Positions 43,272 through 54,414 of a stretch of 64,000 nt of DNA are shown one piece after another. The notes beneath the pieces were generated by a model. The model ran no database searches and had not been told where the DNA came from. It worked only from the letters and a program-made list of their open reading frames with translations. Positions within the stretch are counted from its first letter, which is position 1. Every line of letters begins with the position of its first letter. The DNA is from Ischnura elegans (Eukaryota > Arthropoda > Insecta > Odonata > Coenagrionidae): contig NC_060252.1 of NCBI RefSeq assembly GCF_921293095.1, positions 7,626,001-7,690,000 on the forward strand. Reading direction: 5' to 3'. Position numbers and translations under genes: made by a program.

Positions 43272-43287
43272 TCAGTTGTCACGTGAC
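43272..43287 (+). promoter_or_regulatory. Initiator-like motif with palindromic E-box
   Basis: TCAGTT at 43272-43277 fits the arthropod initiator consensus. It is followed at once by GTCACGTGAC (43278-43287), a full palindromic CACGTG E-box of the kind bound by bHLH-zipper factors. A splice donor follows 74 bp downstream. Confidence 0.4.
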
Positions 43288-43360
43288 ACTCGAAGAGGCC
43301 TACGAACCGTCTCCTGTAAATTTTTCATTAGTCTGGCGGCAACTTGCGTTGAGTTAAGAG
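43273..43360 (+). other. Candidate non-coding first exon
   Basis: Runs from the initiator-like motif to a strong donor (AAGAG/GTGAGT at 43361). No ATG-led frame of length is present, as expected for a 5'UTR exon. It may splice to 44830-44930 in the same direction. Confidence 0.4.
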
Positions 43361-44829
43361 GTGAGTACGGGAGTGTTCCCAAAAAGTTAACAGCTTGCAT
43401 ATTCTACATTCCTCTCCGGTGTATATGGTGTGTGATTTCGACTTTAGATATGTGAAAATAATTGTTGTAGCGAGAGACTATGGCACCCGAAAAGTAAATT
43501 AATTTTGCGGAAAATCGTGTTCAACGAAGTGCTGAGAACCAGTGACCCCGGATATTCCCCCAAGACCGTATACCCCGTGACCAAGCTTATCAAGTGTTTC
43601 CCATATTTTATTCGATGTTTGTGGCTGCGTAGTATAATCGTTATCGATGTGATGATCGTGAATATATTTTTCGGAGGGAAGTTTCCATCGTTCGTTTACA
43701 TGAACCGTTCTCGTTTGGTCATGTTTTGGGACTTGCAAAATACTTGCAACGTATGAAATATCCATGTTTGTGTGTGGTGAATTTCTCTGGCCTCTCAAAT
43801 TTTAAGTTCACTATTTCTCGGCAAGCGTGAACCAAGGTCGTAAGACGTGCTCCAGACATTTTTTGACCGGGGTTTCAATCTAAGCTTTGGAATCGGCGAT
43901 ACTCGGGACTTTACATTGCTCTATACCGTCATTATCAGTTGGTACTGACGTTGTCTTTTCAAGTTTTCACCGGTGTATTATATTGGTTGCGTCAAAAATT
44001 GTTAATCAAGTATTCGTATATTCCATAACTATCTAGTGATGTGAATCAGAATCTGCAACATCATATCTTTTGTAATTATTCATTGGTATATTCCACCTTG
44101 CAGCCACTTATTCCACGGATTGGTCTACGAAATGAGTACATTGATACATAATATGGAACGCTTCTTTGAAACTAAGATTGGGCCATAATTCTGAGGGAGT
44201 TGGAAATATGAATTAGAAATTAGACAACAAGAAGTTAGAAATTCTTTCCCTGTATGAATACTTCCACCTGAACGGTTAAATTTACCGGAGATGTAATGAC
44301 GTCATCAACTCGTGAAATGTGGGCGTTGCCTTCGCGTGTTTTTCATTTTAAACTGAGAATGGCTGAGTTATGAAGATTATTTTTCCTCGTAACTTAATAA
44401 TCTTCGGACTTTCCTCGTAACTAATACAATGTCCCCACTTCCATCTACCGAATACGTATAATGAATTGCGGTTTCGGGTCTGAAAAATCTACCCTACTGT
44501 GGCATTTTGCCTCCTAAACACTGCAGCGAAATACATGGTAGCGTGGGTGACTACTGGTGACTACTAGTAGCGCTTGGTTCACTATTAGGCACGAAATTTT
44601 TAAAAATTCTCAGTAGGTAGAGATCGAATTTCAATAACTTCCTTTAATTTCGTTTAGGTCTTATTGAAAAATGCATCAATATGGCTCACTCAGATATTCT
44701 CACATATTTTAATTCTCTTTCCAGTGATAATATTTACAGTGTGACTAGAGGTTTTCAAAGGATAGTAATCGTTTTAATCGAGCACTAAGTCGAGGCGAAA
44801 TTTAATTTGTTATTTTTCTTTCTTTACAG
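43361..44829. other. Candidate intron
   Basis: Bounded by the donor at 43361 and an acceptor with a long pyrimidine tract (TTTTTCTTTCTTTACAG) ending at 44829. It contains one copy of a long direct repeat. Confidence 0.35.
44215..44610 (+). repeat. Long direct repeat, copy 1
   Basis: Matches 46110-46440 along most of its length, including GCATTTTGCCTCCTAA, CTGCAGCGAAATAC and GCTTGGTTCACT. A further short match links 45411-45445 to 46510-46545. The copies are diverged and look like an old local duplication or two copies of an unknown repeat. Confidence 0.65.
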
Positions 44830-44930
44830 CAATGCAAATCCGTTGTCGCTGTCGATTGCGTGAAGTGAAATCAGATTTTGCGGGAAATCCTTACAAGGTC
44901 ACGTGGGAGAGATGTGCTGATTAAAATATG
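44830..44930 (+). other. Candidate 5'UTR exon ending in a start codon
   Basis: Flanked by a strong acceptor (TCTTTCTTTACAG) and donor (GTAAGTCAGT). It holds a 30-codon upstream frame (ATG at 44832) that ends in TAA nine bases before the final ATG. The exon ends AAAATATG, so a start codon would lie exactly at the exon edge with the protein in the next exon, which I could not find. Upstream frame plus ATG/GT junction is a pattern known in animal genes. Prediction only. Confidence 0.5.
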
Positions 44931-45860
44931 GTAAGTCAGTCAAATTTTCGTTCATTTTAATTTTATATATCCTTGGTGGTTCATTCGCTTCCTTAAGCAT
45001 TTGATTCCTGTATATTCTGCTTTTACTTCACATTGTATCAATGCACTCGCAAAGTAGAACTATTTAATGACTTAGTGACCATTCATTTGGTGATTCACGG
45101 GCATTGTAAACTTTTTCTCGACGTAGATTTCTCTGTATGCTTTGTTCCTCCGTGAGGTAGGCTCCCAGGAAAAAATATCCAAATTATACTCAAAAATTTT
45201 ATGCAATGAGGTGGCATTTGGCAGGGTAATGTAACATGAGAATATTCAAGAAACCTTTTTAGAATTGTTTCAATCGTCAACGAATGAAACGTATGTTTCA
45301 GCTTCACAGTGATAAGTTAATAGTCGTCATGTTAATCCATTGCGAGGATTTACAGTGTTTTTCAGCTTCATTCAGACAAATAGGTTTACCTATAACCATG
45401 AATAATCATAATTATAGCTTAATTTGAATGACTTGCGTACTGCGATTTTCCCAGCTTACTTGTCCCCTTTGCCTCCTATACACCATTCTTACTTCGATCT
45501 ATTTCTCAGCTCGAGTGATACGTCTTTATTTGAGATCATAGTTGTTTTTGCCACAATAGACCAGTTCAGGACTTTCTTTTATCGTGGATTTTGGTAATAG
45601 CACTGACACATTTTTCCGTTTACAACCCGTCGTCCACTTATCGAGCAATTCTCGGCGAAAAATCGAAGGTGTCGAGACTTTGGCAGAAAATTTGATACAG
45701 TCACAAATTAATGCGTAGCGAGTCACCGGCCCTAGATACCCCCAAGCATCTCTCGCGTAACAAGCGAAGTTAATTGCCGCTTGTTTTATTTATTTGTTCC
45801 GACGATAACACTTTTATTTCTGTAATGAAAATAGTAGAAATATGGTAAGATACGGATCAG
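44931..45860. other. No gene recognised
   Basis: Would be intronic if the candidate exon is real. No further exon with coding support was seen. Confidence 0.35.
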
Positions 45861-46027
45861 CAGTGGCGGATCCAGAATAGGGAGAAGGGGGGAGGCTAAG
45901 TGGGGGTTAGCCGACCAGCAGTAGTGGGGGTCCGAAAAAAATTATTATTCTATCTGGTGTGAATTGGACACCCAAGAAGGGGGCTCCATTAGCCCCCCCC
46001 ACCCCCCCCCCCATAGATTCGCCACTG
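45861..46027. mobile_element. hAT-like miniature element
   Basis: Ends CAGTGGCGGATCCAG and ATTCGCCACTG are inverted repeats. A G-rich left half and a C-rich right half (runs of more than 10 C) lie inside. The flanking 8-mers do not match, so the insertion is old. Confidence 0.65.
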
Positions 46028-46109
46028 TGCGTACAATTAAAAAATAACGCCTTACGAAATAAATACATCAAATATTAGTCTAGGAAGGTTAGGCTATTAT
46101 TATAAGAGA

Positions 46110-46440
46110 GCAACTAGAGGGTTCTCTAGTTAGAAATGCTTTCCCTCTCTGATCGATTCTGATTTATCAGGGTATAGGCATCTATTAGAGTAATGGTATC
46201 ACCAGCTCATGATATGTGGGCGGTACCTTCTCGTATCTTTTCATTTTAAACCGAGAATGGCAGAATGAAGAAGATCATTTTCCTCGTAAGTAATCTTCCC
46301 ACTTCACCAACCGAAATCTCATCATGAATTGCGGTTTCTTGTCTGACCAATCGACCCTATTGTGAAATGTTGCCTTCTAAGGGCTGCAGCGAAATACTTA
46401 GCGGTGTGGGTCTCTAGTGCTTGGTTCACTGTTGGGCAGT
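46110..46440 (+). repeat. Long direct repeat, copy 2
   Basis: Partner of 44215-44610, in the same orientation about 1.9 kb downstream. Confidence 0.65.
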
Positions 46441-46704
46441 CCAGGCTCTCCTTTCGGTAGGCATTAAAGTCAAATAACTGTCTTAAGAGCCGTTTATTTT
46501 TACTTGCCCAATGCATGGTTTTAGCTTACTTCGACTGACTTGCGCACTACGACCCGGCCTGTTCTCGTATTTCTCATCATGGCTAAAACTTACTTCCTTG
46601 TTATCATACACATGAGTAGGGTTCCTTTCCCCCAAATTAGGCGTGAAAATGCTTAAGGCCTCTTATCTCTGTTGCCTAAGGGAATAGGAGGCAATCTATA
46701 AGGA

Positions 46705-47100
46705 TATTATTATTATTAAAATTGTTACAAGTAGGCCATTTGCCTGGTGGTAACATGTACATATGATGAAAGAAAACAATAGAAAACATTTGAAAAAACA
46801 ATAGAAAACATTATAAAAAGCCCTTGGTCCCTACTTCTTCAACCGCTTCTTAAAACTGTGTAAATTTTTCGGGAAGGACTCAAATAGGTAGGTCGTTCCA
46901 GTCCCTTATGGTCCTATTCAAGAAGGAGAACTGCTTCGCATTTGTCCTTTGTGATCGGCACTTTATCTTGAACTGGGGATCATTTTTTGTAAGAAAAAGA
47001 AATTCTTGATACTGATATAAATTCATTGATCTTGGACACGTCACAAAACACCAAGTACACTTTTTCCACATTTATGCAAGGATGCACAATAGTTTCCACT
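46705..47100 (-). pseudogene. LINE C-terminal fragment with simple tail
   Basis: The minus-strand frame 47071-46880 contains RTNAKQFSFLNRTIRDWNDL, the conserved C-terminal block of CR1/Jockey-group reverse transcriptases. It is followed downstream by a TAATAATAATAAT tail near 46705. 5'-truncated. Confidence 0.75.
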
Positions 47101-47609
47101 CATTATTAGCATGTTTCAATCAACTACAGGTACAACATTGACTAATGATAATGACTCGTCATTTTCATTTGTTACAAAATATGATTTTGTTTAATTTTTT
47201 ATTTCTTTTCTCTCGAATGTCTGAAATTATAACTATGCCGAACCAACCGCAACTCAAATTTCGTTATTTCAATAAATGCTCGCATAACTTTAGTTTTGAA
47301 GGACATATCAAATGAATGTCGTTTCAAAATCTTGAAGGGGAAGTTCCATGACTTAAGGGATGTTATATGGAATGTGAGCTGAGGGTTGGTGGTGTGATAA
47401 CAGGGGAGACCTTAGAGGTCTGGATTTGATCCTGTGAAACCAATCAGGAGTTTTCCTGTGAAAACATTTTTGGTGGTAGATCTGTTACTTGGCGAATTTT
47501 TTCTATTGACCTCCCACATAGGGTCTAGACTACGATCACACTTTTATGCACAATTTATTAGGCGCAGCTTCCCCGTTTTACTTCTTCTCAGTACCTACTC
47601 TTCTATATC
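47101..47609. other. No gene; weak tRNA-like segment at 47380-47450
   Basis: GGTTGGTGGTGTGA followed by GGATTTGATCCTG has the order and spacing of A and B boxes, but no cloverleaf forms. The rest is unassigned. Confidence 0.35.
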
Positions 47610-47875
47610 CGTATACTACGCAGCAAGCCGCGTCAATAAGCGTGTGGCAGGGGGTGTTAGGACACCAGCCGTTAACGAATAAAAAGGAAAGGCCGAACGA
47701 AGTCCTACCCAGAATTTATTAAATTCTTTTATGGTGCGGGAGGAAAACAAATTCAACTATTCATCCATTCGAAAAATTATCTCTTATTATCGTTTCTGAG
47801 GGACCTGGAAATATAGTGTTGTTCTAATATGATTTTCTCTGAGTCTTCCTCTTCTTGTCGTGCCTGTTTTCCAAA
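47610..47875 (-). pseudogene. LINE 3' end, CR1/Jockey group
   Basis: On the minus strand a decayed ILEQHYISR run is followed by the family 3' end CCTAACACCCCCTGCCACAC and GGCTTGC. That 3' end is also seen at 54425-54480 and 63190-63240. Confidence 0.7.
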
Positions 47876-48619
47876 GTGGAAAAATGTCAAGCGAATAATG
47901 CCTACTATCTGTTGCCTGTCGCAACTAGACATTTATATTTGAAGCCCATTGTACAATGGTGAGTCGATTATTCAGTCATCTTTTTCTTCTACGGTTTTAT
48001 TCGTACCTGTCGCCATATTAATGCAGGCGTATAAAATCCAAATTTAATAAAACGTGTTTATCGTTTTAAGTTTCCCGTTGATTTTACCATTGGCTTTGAC
48101 TTGCAATGGTGAAATGCCTACCTTTTATTTTTATCATCAGTCCACAAAAGTTACATGTATTTCTCCTTAAACAATTTAAAAAGTTAAATATCATACATAC
48201 ATAAATAACTTTGGAGCTATTGTTTACCTCAGAGTCTATTGTCTGTTGGAGGGATCACCTTCAGAAATAAAATCGGAATTCTGTGCATATTGCTGCGAAA
48301 CAAGAAGTGCCATCCAGATGAAGTTTTGATTTTAGAAACACATAAACTAAAAAATGGAATTAGCAATAAAAAAGGAATATGGTTTGAAAATACTTCTATT
48401 AGATATCCTCTATAATATTTTTTAGTATACAGCCAGGATCACTTGCTTAAAGCTGATACATATGTTGTTACTCGTAGTCGTAGTCGTGTACATGTTGTTA
48501 CTCTCTTTGACTGTTTTTCGCAAACAAGTGCAAATTTTTGGTCCAAAGAAAAGAAATCTGCATTTAAAAAAATAACATTTGGTTTGGGCAATACATATGA
48601 AGTATTTGTTCGTAGATAG
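47876..48619. other. No gene recognised
   Basis: May include the 3' end of the neighbouring minus-strand LINE. No clear boundary or tail. Confidence 0.35.
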
Positions 48620-48621
48620 TA

Positions 48622-50150
48622 TTATTGGGGTTTATCCAAGACTTTTGGACTACCTCCACCACCACGAAGGTAGAAAACCTTAGCACCTAATAGATTTATC
48701 AGTGTCTCAGGGGTAGTAGGTACCTGCAGTTTAACAATTATAGGAAAAGAGAGTGAAAGGCTATCTGCTCCGGCAGCAGGAGCAAGTGTGATTGCTCTTA
48801 GAGCTGTATGTGTACGTTTGAGCGAATTTTTAAATGCACTAGCCCAGCTCAACATACCATAATTTATCCTAGAATATATGAAAGCATAATAAATATTGTA
48901 AATTACAGTTAAAGAACACTTATTGCGAATCAAGTAGTGTTTCATTCTAAAATTTTTCAAACTATTTGCAATACTATTTGAATAATGCTTACATTTTAGA
49001 TGCTCATCAATTGCTAAACCATGGTATTTGTATTCCTCAACTCGAACAGTGTGAAAGTGTCAGTGTGTCATTTTAGTACGCTTGGAAGAACGTGACACAA
49101 CATTAGTCAATGGGGAAGCTGTTGTATAAATTTAAACATAATTTGTGTTTCCTCGTTTAAGTTTTTTCGATGCAAACCATTGGTTGATATCGTTTATATC
49201 ACATTTTATGTATTTCTGTACATCAATCCAGTTCACACTTTTGTAAGACAGGACTAGATTATCCGCAAAGGCGGTTAGTTTGCCACTGAAATTTAGATTA
49301 CACAGATGATTGATTTATAATTAAAATCATATTGGACCAAACGCTGATCCTTGAGCGACTCCAGAACAAATATTTTCGGAACTTCTATGGCTATATCTAT
49401 TGTAGTACCTTAAAAACTTTAAGCGCGCAGTCAGGAAACTTTCAAAATGACTTTATAGAAATGCTACGAATTTCTGCCAGATGTGGTTTATCCAAAAACA
49501 TCTTGTATTTTATTGTATCAAAGGCTTTTTTATAACTATGCATATAGCAGCGGTTTATTTATTACATTTAAGAGACTGGAAAATCGGGGTGATTAAGTTT
49601 TTCAAGCGTCCTGTGTACTTTTACCTATCCTAATACGAGGTTCGTTCTATAAGTCATTAGAACTTCCGAAAAATTGCTCTCTTAGCTTCCAAAATTAATG
49701 TTAGTCAGAAATAAGCACTTGTGACTCGTCAGCAGTTGAAGTTTGAGCTGTATCCATCCCATAGTTTCTTTGTTGTTACCGATTGTAGAGAACAACTTAC
49801 AGAATATTATAGAGCTGAAAGGAGACTAAAATCAAACGTATATAATAATTGGTCCAATACAATTTGTTTTTATACCTTTTCTAAAGACTTACTGAACGAC
49901 CCTCGTACTATATTGACTGTCACAAAACTACTTCCTTTTCCGGAAAATTTACCAGTATTATTTTTACAAGTTTTTCAAGTGCGTTAGAATAAATTTAGAG
50001 CAAAGAAATCGGACGGCAATTGTGAATACCAAGTAGTTCGACTTTTTTTGTGAACGGGAACAATAATTTCTTGCTTTAAGGATGCAGGGAACCTTACATT
50101 TGGCAAGCTTTGATTGACGAAATTGCCGAGTACATCTGCAATGTCTTATA
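48622..50150 (-). pseudogene. Reverse transcriptase of the decayed LINE
   Basis: Broken minus-strand frames show the fingers region (EIIVPVHKKS), the palm (KKAFDTIKYKMFLD) and SGVAQGSAFGPI. The active site reads FADNLVLSY, so the second catalytic aspartate is replaced by asparagine. After several stops the open stretch 48960-48622 gives YNIYYAFIYSRINYGMLSWA, the thumb-side block of LINE enzymes. Catalytically dead by both mutation and stops. Confidence 0.75.
49636..49905. mobile_element. mariner-like miniature element nested in the LINE
   Basis: Ends CGAGGTTCGTTCTATAAGTC and GACTTACTGAACGACCCTCG-type complement are inverted repeats of the form common in mariner-like elements. TA flanks both sides (49634-49635, 49906-49907). 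270 bp, non-coding. Confidence 0.8.
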
Positions 50151-50173
50151 TGATAATTTTATCACACCAGCAT

Positions 50174-50431
50174 TTAGTTGATCCGGACGGGCAGCTTTTT
50201 TAAAGATTGGCTATTGGCAATTTTAAATACATCAGGCGTGGTGACTGGTTCCAAAAAGGAGTTTAAGCTTAGATGATTTTTACTATTTGATGAATTATCA
50301 ATCATTGAATTATTTTTTACAAATGGATACAATTTAGGAGACTCAAATGTGCTTATGAACTCCTTCTTGAAGTCAATATCAATAATAACTGGGTCATTTA
50401 AGGTCCGATTTCCTTGTATTAGTTCATCCAT
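50174..50431 (-). pseudogene. LINE linker region
   Basis: An open stretch containing IQGNRTLNDPVIIDIDFKKE, the segment between endonuclease and reverse transcriptase. It follows an EELTGVKQ-like run just upstream. It is part of the decayed LINE. Confidence 0.6.
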
Positions 50432-50899
50432 CCGAAGTTTGTTTCACTCCCGTTAATTCCTCGAATATACTCCACTGTTTCTTTTTATTTCGATTTACTT
50501 TGTCCAATTGTTCCATGTAGTTGGAGTAAGCCGCATTACGGACACATATACACAGTTTATTCTTATCTTTAGGTACTCTTTTCTCAAGCCGTTATTGTGC
50601 GGGTGATGACGTAGTTTTTTTAAAAGATTTTTTTACGCGCAACTTTGCTCATCGGAGAGTCAGTCATCCAGGGCTTTAATTTTACGGCACGTTCATTCCT
50701 GACCATATTTAAGACTCATTTACACATGTTAATAGTATGTTTGAAAATGTAGTAAAAGTTTAGGAAATTTCATGTTATTCATACAATACTTCCCAAGTCG
50801 ATTACAGTCGAACATTTTCATTTAATGATTTACGGCAGCAATACTATAGCAAAGTGACATTAGATGGTGTACTTTCGTTTTCTTCGCGAGCATAAAGAT

Positions 50900-51640
50900 T
50901 GGAGATTGGGTTGGACTCGAGAGTGATGCGTTATACCAAAATTCATAACCTTGGCTTGGAGGTCTACATTAAATGTGTTGAAAAACCGAGTGATTGCATG
51001 ATCTGAACAGATAGCTCATTGTCTAGTAATTCTGGTTGCTTCATTGATTAAGGCAGTCAAGCCACATGAACACACGAGATTTGTAAACTGCTTGGAATCG
51101 CAGCTGAGCATTAGTAACTGAACATTCATATCACCGACCATTACTAATTTTTGAGATATGCCCCTTGATTAGGGTTCAAAATCTAAAACAAATTGATCAA
51201 TAGAAATTTTTTGTCCCTGTAGACGACAAAGAGATCAAATACACAAAACTTGCATGAAACATTGATCAACAAGCAATCAGTTGGGCTTATATGACAAGGC
51301 CTCAGTACGGTTGTTATGTCATGTCTTATAAACGCTGACAAACCTCTTGCTCTTAATAAGTATTACAATTTCCATAAGAATAGTACCTACCTACTCACTG
51401 TATATAATTTAATCAGATTATATTTATATTTCATTCAAAGCTATAATATCGGGTAATTGTAACATGATATTTAAATTTGAAAGTAGTAAATTAAAATTGC
51501 GTCTAGCACATCGGATATTTTGATGGACGATCAATAGGGAATTCATTCCATTAAAGGCATTTACAGTAATATTTATATCCATAAAATTGGCTTATAGTCT
51601 AGGCATACCTTCTATATCATTGAATTATGAATTACAAAAG
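50900..51640 (-). pseudogene. LINE endonuclease remnant
   Basis: Broken frames contain IVHQNIRCARRNFNLLLSN, LPDIIALNEI and VMVGDMN-like pieces, the order seen in apurinic-type LINE endonucleases. Catalytic residues cannot all be located because of stops. Confidence 0.55.
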
Positions 51641-51654
51641 CAATGATCAAAGAT

Positions 51655-51790
51655 GTTTTACAACATCCATGATGCTAACTACAATTGCTGGCTCCTTTCC
51701 TACTTTTCTCAAATAAATTTTACCTCCACGAATCCAAAGATACTTACAGTGCTTATCATTCTGCGCCACCCCATCTTTCTACCAGCACAA
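51655..51790 (-). pseudogene. LINE ORF1 C-terminal piece
   Basis: The minus-strand reading HCKYLWIRGGKIYLRKVG and then VVSIMDVVKHL ends in a stop. This resembles the end of ORF1 proteins of CR1/Jockey-type LINEs and lies directly before the endonuclease. Confidence 0.6.
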
Positions 51791-51844
51791 AAGGTCTCAT
51801 TAATGTAAACAAGTATTATCGTTTTCAATATTATGCAGACACCC

Positions 51845-52110
51845 AACCAGTCCCATTTTATTGATGGGGCCTTGTCGGTGACCACTTACAGGGTTGGCAC
51901 TCAATGCAAGCTGCTTCCTTTGCCTTTACGTCGCCGACGGGGTCGGACGTGGATACAGCCTGGCTAGCGAAATGGGAGTCGAACTCCCGAGGCAAAAAAT
52001 GCACTGAGGAAACTCACGCACACGTTGGGCTGTCGGAGTGTTTTCTTTCGGGCTCAGCGGCAAGTACAAACTATGATGTGACTCACTTGAGGGGGTGTAT
52101 ATCGGCCACA
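51845..52110 (-). mobile_element. SINE-H copy 1
   Basis: Colinear with 60708-60990. On the minus strand it has GGAGTTCGACTCCC (B-box-like), CCAACGTGTG, and an end reading ATGGGACTGGTTGGGTGTCT. Inserted in the ORF1 of the decayed LINE. No clear duplication was found. Confidence 0.65.
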
Positions 52111-52530
52111 CTGGGAGGAATAGGTCATGTGTCCGAACGCAAAAGGTGCTTGGAGGACCGTGACCCAACTTTTCAAAGCGCCCAATGGCACGAAAACATG
52201 CATCAAATTTTCGATATTAAAATTATTCGGTTCCAAGAAAGAGGGCTTGTTTTAGATGCGGCCGAAAAGTGGGAAATGGTGAAAAAGAAAAGGAAGAAAT
52301 TTGACTTACTGAACGGAAATGAGTTTTTTAGTCACTCCCCCATCTTATATGTACTCCCCTGACTGCTACCTAACCCCACTTCCTTCCCCAAAACCTTTTT
52401 TACCTCATGACATGACGCAAGTCCGGAATTTAGGTTGTATGTATGATGAACTCTTCTGGACTTACTCTACTGTGCCTCCTCCTACAACCCCTCCACCTAC
52501 TCCTTCTGATCCTTCCCCCTCACTACTTTT

Positions 52531-52765
52531 CAGTAACTGATATAGAAAGAACTCGAGGGGGAGCGCAAAAGATATTTTGAGCTACCTATACTTTAATTGT
52601 AAAGAAGAATAATCAAGTTACATGCAAAGTTTAAGATAGTTTTATTCAAAACGATTATACGCATATACAAGACAATGCTATCTCATGATATCAAAAAGTT
52701 ACAATTTAGGTTCTGAAATATTAGGCGGTGCCGCAAGGGGGTTGGGCCATATGTATTCGCCAGTG
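52531..52765 (-). mobile_element. hAT-like miniature element, family A, copy 3
   Basis: Reverse-complement copy of 19578-19831. Ends CAGTAACTGATATA and TGTATTCGCCAGTG. The flanks CTACTTTT and CTACTCTT (52523-52530, 52766-52773) match at seven of eight positions, a clear 8-bp target duplication. Confidence 0.85.
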
Positions 52766-52929
52766 CTACTCTTGAAGATATATATATTTCTGTCCGAAAT
52801 AGTAATTTATTTGTACCCGATTATGACTGTATAGGAATCGAAACACGTGCTGTGAGGAGTGGAATGAAATTTGTGGGCAGTACGGTATCTTTGCACCAAT
52901 TCGATATTTTTCTCCGCGATATCTCCCCG

Positions 52930-53110
52930 GAAAAGGTTGCCTATGCGACATGGTACATCCTCTTTTCATATTCATACGTGACTCACCGTTTCTGACTTAC
53001 GATTTTGTGGCTCCATAGCTTAGTAGGGTCATTACATGTGCGGTTGTTGCGGTGAAATGTGGGAGGGTTTAAATTCGAATTATTCTCTTTTTCTTTTTAT
53101 AAAATAATAG
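52930..53110 (+). mobile_element. SINE-G copy 2
   Basis: Matches 35345-35510: GTGGCTCCATAGCTTAGTAGG with A box TAGCTTAGTAGG, then TGTGCGGTTGTTG and the degenerate B box GGTTTAAATTC. Confidence 0.65.
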
Positions 53111-53417
53111 AGTATTACAAGAGTCAATACTACATTTATAAAATAATGGCTCCATCTACCTTAACACATTTCTTTCTAAACAGATTAAATCACTGAGGTG
53201 AAATAAGTCGGGGAAGTGGCAGTGGTTGTATCTTAATTTCCTTGCGGCTAATTACTGTCAAATAAAGTCCCAGCTTATAGTATCGACAATACCCAATAAC
53301 TAACCATATATATTCGTAGTTGAAATCATTTTATAGCCCTAGGGTATGGAAATTATTTTAACTCCCTGAAATGGGACACGTGGATGTCTACATATTATTG
53401 AAAACGATTGAACATCA

Positions 53418-54260
53418 CTAGGAGGAACGGATTAAAAGGTCAAGAGTCGAATAGAAAAAAATTATTTTTACTTGGCACTTAGCTAACAGGTTGTCATTTA
53501 CGTGCTGATTCAGAAGTCGGAGTTGAATTCTTCCTGTTTCCCAACTAGATTTCGTCTTAACCGGGTAGTAGTAGACAATTTGGCTATTATTTATTTCTAT
53601 ATCTAATGCAGCACAAACTTTATTCACTACTAATTGCATATTTTTATCACATTGGCTGGGGATGCCATGAATTTCCGTGGTAATACCTAACATGCGTTTC
53701 TCAAAGCCATCAGAACGGTTTAGTGCGGCAGAAAGTTGCGTCTTAAGCTCCACATTTTCACTTCGCAATTTGGATATTTATCTATATCTAAGTATTTCTC
53801 TAATATTTTAATCTGCGATTCAATTAACTTTAACCTGTCTCCCAATTTATCCTATGGCTTATGAATAGTGTTCCCTAGTTTTTTTGATCCGTTATCTTTA
53901 GTTATTTAATAACCTCTACGAACAAATAAAATATTTCCTGCAGGGGTTTACCTTCCGATTTACTTCTGTCCATCCGGGATGTCTTTCGTAAATTTTGGCA
54001 GTCCACACATTTCAGGATTGACCTCTTGATTCAATCCCTTCGATGTCAGCGACTCCTGCAGAGAAAATCCATGGGAGGTTTTACGGCAGGTATCGCTATT
54101 GATGGAAGTTGTATTCCGTGTAGATGTGTTACACTTTGCACACGAACTAATGCCAGAAAGATGTTGTAGGCCTGGCGGATATAACTCCTGTAAGCTCGAT
54201 TTAGCACACTTTTCTTTACACAAATAAGGCTTCCACTCAATGAAGGCAACTATTTTCACA
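53418..54260 (-). pseudogene. LINE ORF1 N-terminal and central part
   Basis: The minus-strand frame 53768-53418 gives RSENVELKTQLSAALNRSD, a coiled-coil-like start, then GITTEIHGIPSQCDKNMQLV and ALDIEINNSQIVYYYPVK. This resembles the RNA-binding region of LINE ORF1 proteins. The upstream frame 54259-53960 is cysteine-rich (CAKCNTSTRNT..., CGLPKF) and may be a zinc-finger remnant. Frames are broken between them. Confidence 0.6.
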
Positions 54261-54414
54261 CATTTAGCCGGAAACTAAATGACTCGCAACCGGCGATGCA
54301 TAGCGTTGAGTCAACCACACGGAGTGAGAACACATCCATACCCGACGGGAGCGGAACACGAACTGAATGTAGCCAATCTTAGCACCGGACCTCGTTACAC
54401 TCACTGCCCTTTAG

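Larger units (their letters stand above)
48620..54270 (-). mobile_element. Decayed, nearly full-length LINE with nested insertions
   Basis: Reading leftwards on the minus strand: ORF1-like segments at 54260-53418 and again at about 51790-51655, an endonuclease at about 51600-50900, a linker frame at 50431-50174, and reverse transcriptase at about 50150-48640. The gap in ORF1 is filled by a SINE-H, a family A hAT-like element and a SINE-G copy. A mariner-like element splits the reverse transcriptase. Order and orientation agree with a single ORF1-ORF2 LINE of the I/Jockey/CR1 type. Stops and shifts are frequent, so it is old. The 5' end and 3' tail are not precisely placed. Confidence 0.7.

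Noticed and set aside
43499-43798. Overlapping ~90-codon frames on both strands
   Set aside because: Lie in the candidate intron, with no domain, start context or splice support.
51904-52362. 152-codon plus-strand frame
   Set aside because: Its first half is SINE-H sequence read antisense; no domain and no splice support.
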